64,000 bases of DNA from positions 744,001 through 808,000 of the forward strand of contig JAHGAU010000006.1 in the NCBI GenBank assembly GCA_019925105.1, in the 5' to 3' direction. This document shows positions 60,301 through 64,000 of this stretch, piece by piece. Position 1 is the first letter of the stretch. Each line of letters begins with the position of its first letter. Both the position numbers and the translations under genes were made by a program. The DNA is from Niebla homalea. Its lineage: Eukaryota; Ascomycota; Lecanoromycetes; Lecanorales; Ramalinaceae. The notes below the pieces were generated by a model that searched no databases, had not been told where the DNA came from, and was given only the letters and a program-made list of their open reading frames with translations.

Positions 60301-63300
60301 TATTTTTAATAAAGAAAAACATAGCTTTTCGTTTTTCTTATAAAGCTTATAGAATAATAAAAAAGTAATAAATACTATATAATATAATAGCTTTAATCTA
60401 TTTATAGTTAAAGTAAGGGCTATAATACGGCTCGTTTTCTTTATATTTCTTATAGCTCTTTTTCCTTTAATAATATTGCTTATATTAAAGTCGGATTTAT
60501 TATTATTTTTCTTTTTTTACTTTAAAATTAATGGAACCAATGGAGCTAATAATAAATTTAATAGTAAAATTGGTAATTTATTACCGTTATTATTACCGTC
60601 GCCGTTACCGTTATTATCTTTATCTCCGTTATTATTCTTAAATATAATATTATAATTAATTAATATTAAAGTCGGTAAAAATAAATAATCATCTTATTAT
60701 TCTTTTTCTTTTCTTTTTTATATAAAGTTAATAATATTATTTATAAATTTCTTTTCTTCTTTACTATTTAATAATAACTTAATAATAATATAAAATATAT
60801 TTATTTCTAAGATATTAATTAAATAAAGGAACGGTTCTTTTTTAAGTTAAATTAAGTCGATTTTATTAGCCTTATAGAATTTATTTTCTTTAAAGAAAAC
60901 GTCCCTTATATAAATCACTTTCTTTTAACTAGGTATTTATATATTATAAATATTAATATTATCGTAATTAATAAGGAAATTAATATATACTTTTACTATT
61001 AATTTCTCTTTTTTAAGGATTAACTTATTAAGTAAATAAGCTTTATAGCCGTATTATTTAAGGTATTAAAAATTTAACTTTAAATTAATAGCCTTCTTAA
61101 ATAATATAGTTTATAAATACTTTCTTATTAATATCCGATTTATAAGGAAATTAGCCGTTTATATAATTTATAACCATAGGAATTAAAGAAGTTTTACTTA
61201 TAGCCTTATAACCCTTACTTTTATAGTTAATAAACTATTTTTTCATTTTAAATAACCGTTTTATACGGCGGTATATAATATTAATAACTTAAAGGTAATA
61301 TTAAGTTCATTAATAAAATTATTAAATTTAAATCCTAAAGATCTTTCTCCGTTTAATTGAATAAAGGGTATATTATAATAATATCGTATTTTAATCGTTT
61401 TAATAGTTTTCCGTAGGATATTTATTGCTTTAAACTTATATTTATAAGTATATATTATTTAAAAATCGTATTTAAAGTAAATAATATATAATATTTATTA
61501 ATCCCGGTTTATCGTTATATTTATTTATATAAAATTATAAGTAATTTAAAAGAAAAACTTTATTAATATTTCTACTTTATATAAGGATCTCGATACGATC
61601 CGGTAAGCTTTTAATAAAATATAGTTTTTATAATTACTTATATTTAAAGCTTTAATATCATTAATAATCTTTACCCTTTTAGCTGCTTATTAAAGGTATT
61701 ATATTACTTCGTTAATAATATATATAAGGAGCTAATATTATTAATTTATAATTATTAATTTAACGATAAGTTTACCGGTTATAAATATTACGTTAAGTTA
61801 TTTAATATTATCTTTAAGTACGTAATATTTATTAATCCTTTTAATTAGTATTCTTATTTATCTATTATTATAAAAATAATAACGTTTAATATTAAAATAA
61901 ATACTTTTATTTATAAGGATAATATTAAATATAACGTTAACTATAAAGTTAAATATATAAGCAACGTTATAAAGTATAATAAAGTTATTACCTTTAAGGG
62001 TATCAATATTTACTTCGATTTTTCTATAAATAATAACTTTAAAATTATTATTATTAACGATAATAATATTGTTCTTTTTATTTATCTTTTTAATAAATCG
62101 GTCTTTTATTATTTTATTATAAATATAAGAGTTTAAGTTATAATTTAAAATCCATAATAATTATAATATATAAAACTTTTATTTTATATTAAATATATTA
62201 AAGTTATTATTATTATTTCGACCCGGTATAAATAAATTATTTTATTTAAACTTAAAGTTTTTAAATTTCTTAAGAGCTCGATTTACTTTTTTTTATCTTA
62301 ATATTTTTAAGCTTATTATTTATTTATCTTTTAAATATAAGATTAAGTTTAAAGTTAATAAGTTAATTAAGTCGGTTTATACGTAAATAATTATACTTAT
62401 TAAATTGATATTTAATATTATAAAAATATTCTTTTAACTTAATGTTTTTACCCTTAAATATAAACTTATTATCTTTTTTAATATTATCTTAATTTTTATT
62501 AATAATAAAAATTAAGTAAAACGGAATCAATTTCTTTATATTATTATATTATATATAATTTTAAAATTATTCCTTAAGATTAATAAGAACTATTAAGAAG
62601 TTAATTAGGTTATTTATATTAAACTTATAAAGCTATATTAATATAGGAGTTTATTTCTTAATTATATTAATAAAATTACGGTATATTTATTTCTTATTTA
62701 ATATTTTAAAAATATTATTACTTTTAACTTTTATAAGTACCTAAGTATACTTATTAAGTTATAATTTAGCATTTTAATGAAAGTTAAGTCCCGTTATAAT
62801 TTTATAATATTTTTTCTTTATTATTAAAGAACAAACGGAATTTAAAAATATAAGCTTAATTTTAAAAGTACGTAAATAATTCTATAAGTAATAATTTACG
62901 TCTTTAAAATAAACGAAATTTGCCTTATTAATTATTAAGTATATATAGTCGTTAATTTTAATAAAAAACGTATACTATTTTTTTTATTTTTATAATTTTA
63001 ATTTTTATATTTATAAATTATTTTTATAAATTATTAATACCCTTAAGTTAATAGCTTCATCCGTTATAAAGACGGGTTAATTAGTTTTAATAATTTATTT
63101 AAGTTTATTAATTTTATTATAAAAAGTAAAATTAATAAGCTCTTAAATGTAATACTTAATAATTTTATCTTTAATAATAATAAGTTATAAGTTTTAATTT
63201 TTTAAAATAATAAGTTTAACTTTATATAAGCTTATTTTAAGGCTATAAAAGAATAATAAGTAATAAGCTTATTATACTCTTTAATTCCTTCTTTATTTTT

Positions 63301-63400
63301 AATTTATATATAATATATTAACCTTAAGGACTTAATTTAAACTTTTTTAAATAATTAATTACGCTTTTAAATTAATTAATAAATAAATAACTATAATAAT
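60301..63400 (-). pseudogene. Copia gag-protease-integrase region, decayed
   Basis: By position this holds gag (right), protease and integrase (left), since copia elements place integrase before RT. I could not place the HHCC or DDE residues. The interior has a short GC-containing simple-sequence patch at 60,585-60,640 (TTACCGTTATTATTACCGTC), probably the linker between integrase and RT. Length (about 3.1 kb) is normal for the class. Confidence 0.5.
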
Positions 63401-63472
63401 ATACGATACCGGGCTTATAACTATTAAACGTAAGGATATATAAGAGTAAATAATATATATATATATTATATA

Positions 63473-63641
63473 TAATTTATTTAAGAAACATAGTATTATC
63501 TATATAAAATATTTAAGTAATATAAGATATACGGTTAAGTAATAATATTTACACGCGTTATAATAGTATCTTAGTACCGTTACATGACGGCTCAGTGACA
63601 CTCCATGCAATACCACCACCATGCCTGCACCCAGGCTGACA
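63473..63641 (-). repeat. Copia right LTR (5' LTR)
   Basis: 169 bp, with inner (left) part RIP-altered and outer part unmutated (CTCCATGCAATACCACCACC to CAGGCTGACA). Confidence 0.9.
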
Positions 63642-64000
63642 TATACTTAACTTAGCTTTTAACTTATACTTTACTTAACCCTTAATTTATATTTAACTTA
63701 ATTAATTAAAGTAATACCTAATTTTTATACTCCAACTCCTCCCACCCAAAATAACCGTATTTAACTGCAGAATCTAAGAAGTAAGCAGAACCTCCTTGAA
63801 CCGGAGAGGATTCCGGTGGTGTCCCTACCTTGTAATAATTATTTTAAAAATATTATTTATAAGTTTTAAGTGTTCTTAAAAACGTTTATAAGTTTCCGTT
63901 ATATTTATAAATATCCCGGGTTTTAAATAATAAAACGTTAAGTAAAAATAAATATAAGATTTTCCTATTCGTTCTACTTATATGCGCTCGGAGCACTCGG
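63642..64000. other. Right flank with two unmutated patches
   Basis: No gene recognised. 63,730-63,828 has normal composition (TCCAACTCCTCCCACCCAAA, then GAACCGGAGAGGATTCCGGT) and stops abruptly; the last 30 bp (from about 63,970) are also unmutated and continue beyond the window. These may be termini of further elements. Confidence 0.5.

Larger units (their letters stand above)
58100..63641 (-). mobile_element. Complete Ty1/copia LTR retrotransposon
   Basis: A 5,542-bp element with 169-bp LTRs. On the sense (minus) strand the LTR starts TGTCAGCC and ends GATAGATCA. The minus-strand run TTTTAAGGGGGTA next to the left LTR (58,269-58,281) is a good polypurine tract, so the left LTR is the 3' LTR. 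The pol motifs on the minus strand agree. A possible target duplication is CATA (58,096-58,099) against TATA (63,642-63,645), which one RIP change would explain; this is not certain. The leader next to the right LTR is the one also found at 48,516-48,608. Confidence 0.9.

Overview
The window is a block of nested, heavily mutated transposable elements, and I found no intact host gene. The base composition is extremely AT-rich. CpA and TpG are nearly absent while CpG survives, and decayed reading frames carry TAA/TAG where CAA, CAG or TGG would be expected. This is the signature of repeat-induced point mutation (RIP), so the DNA is most likely from a filamentous ascomycete (Pezizomycotina); I cannot name a species. 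No open reading frame of ordinary gene length exists. The protein calls rest on motifs read through RIP stops, so all coding entries are pseudogenes.

Layout. 1-3,665: 5' half of a Tad-like LINE (copy A, minus). 3,666-24,340: an old Ty3/gypsy element (E1, plus) broken twice inside its integrase. First, a complete 7.65-kb Ty3/gypsy element (E2, 9,703-17,356, minus, 333-bp LTRs, 5-bp target duplication TAAAG). Second, a full-length LINE (copy B, 17,614-23,439, minus, 13-bp target duplication). The integrase zinc-binding domain, the first catalytic Asp and the rest of the catalytic core lie in three separate pieces. 24,341-29,630: decayed DNA I cannot assign. 29,631-31,689: a 2.06-kb LTR-gag-LTR element with no pol (TR-GAG type, target duplication TTAAA). 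31,690-34,025: unassigned, with one LINE-type 3' tail. 34,026-42,503: an 8.5-kb inverted-repeat element with a hAT transposase relic, a long unidentified upstream frame, and satellite arrays near its right end.

42,708-44,337: a 5'-truncated, lightly mutated LINE (copy D, plus). 44,640-46,320: a composite satellite in which a block of about 100 bp occurs six times among G-rich 9-15-bp minisatellites. 46,674-48,515: another 5'-truncated LINE (copy E, plus). 48,516-54,621: remains of a Ty1/copia 5' end (leader plus LTR) split by full-length LINE copy C (minus). 54,628-54,735: an LTR-like fragment. 54,780-57,300: a 5'-truncated Helitron Rep-helicase relic. 57,815-58,099: an unmutated island with a strong hairpin. 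58,100-63,641: a complete Ty1/copia element (minus, 169-bp LTRs). 63,642-64,000: flank.

The nesting gives a relative order: E1 is older than E2 and LINE B, and the first copia copy is older than LINE C. Nearly every element has 40-120 bp of unmutated sequence at its outer termini and heavy RIP inside.
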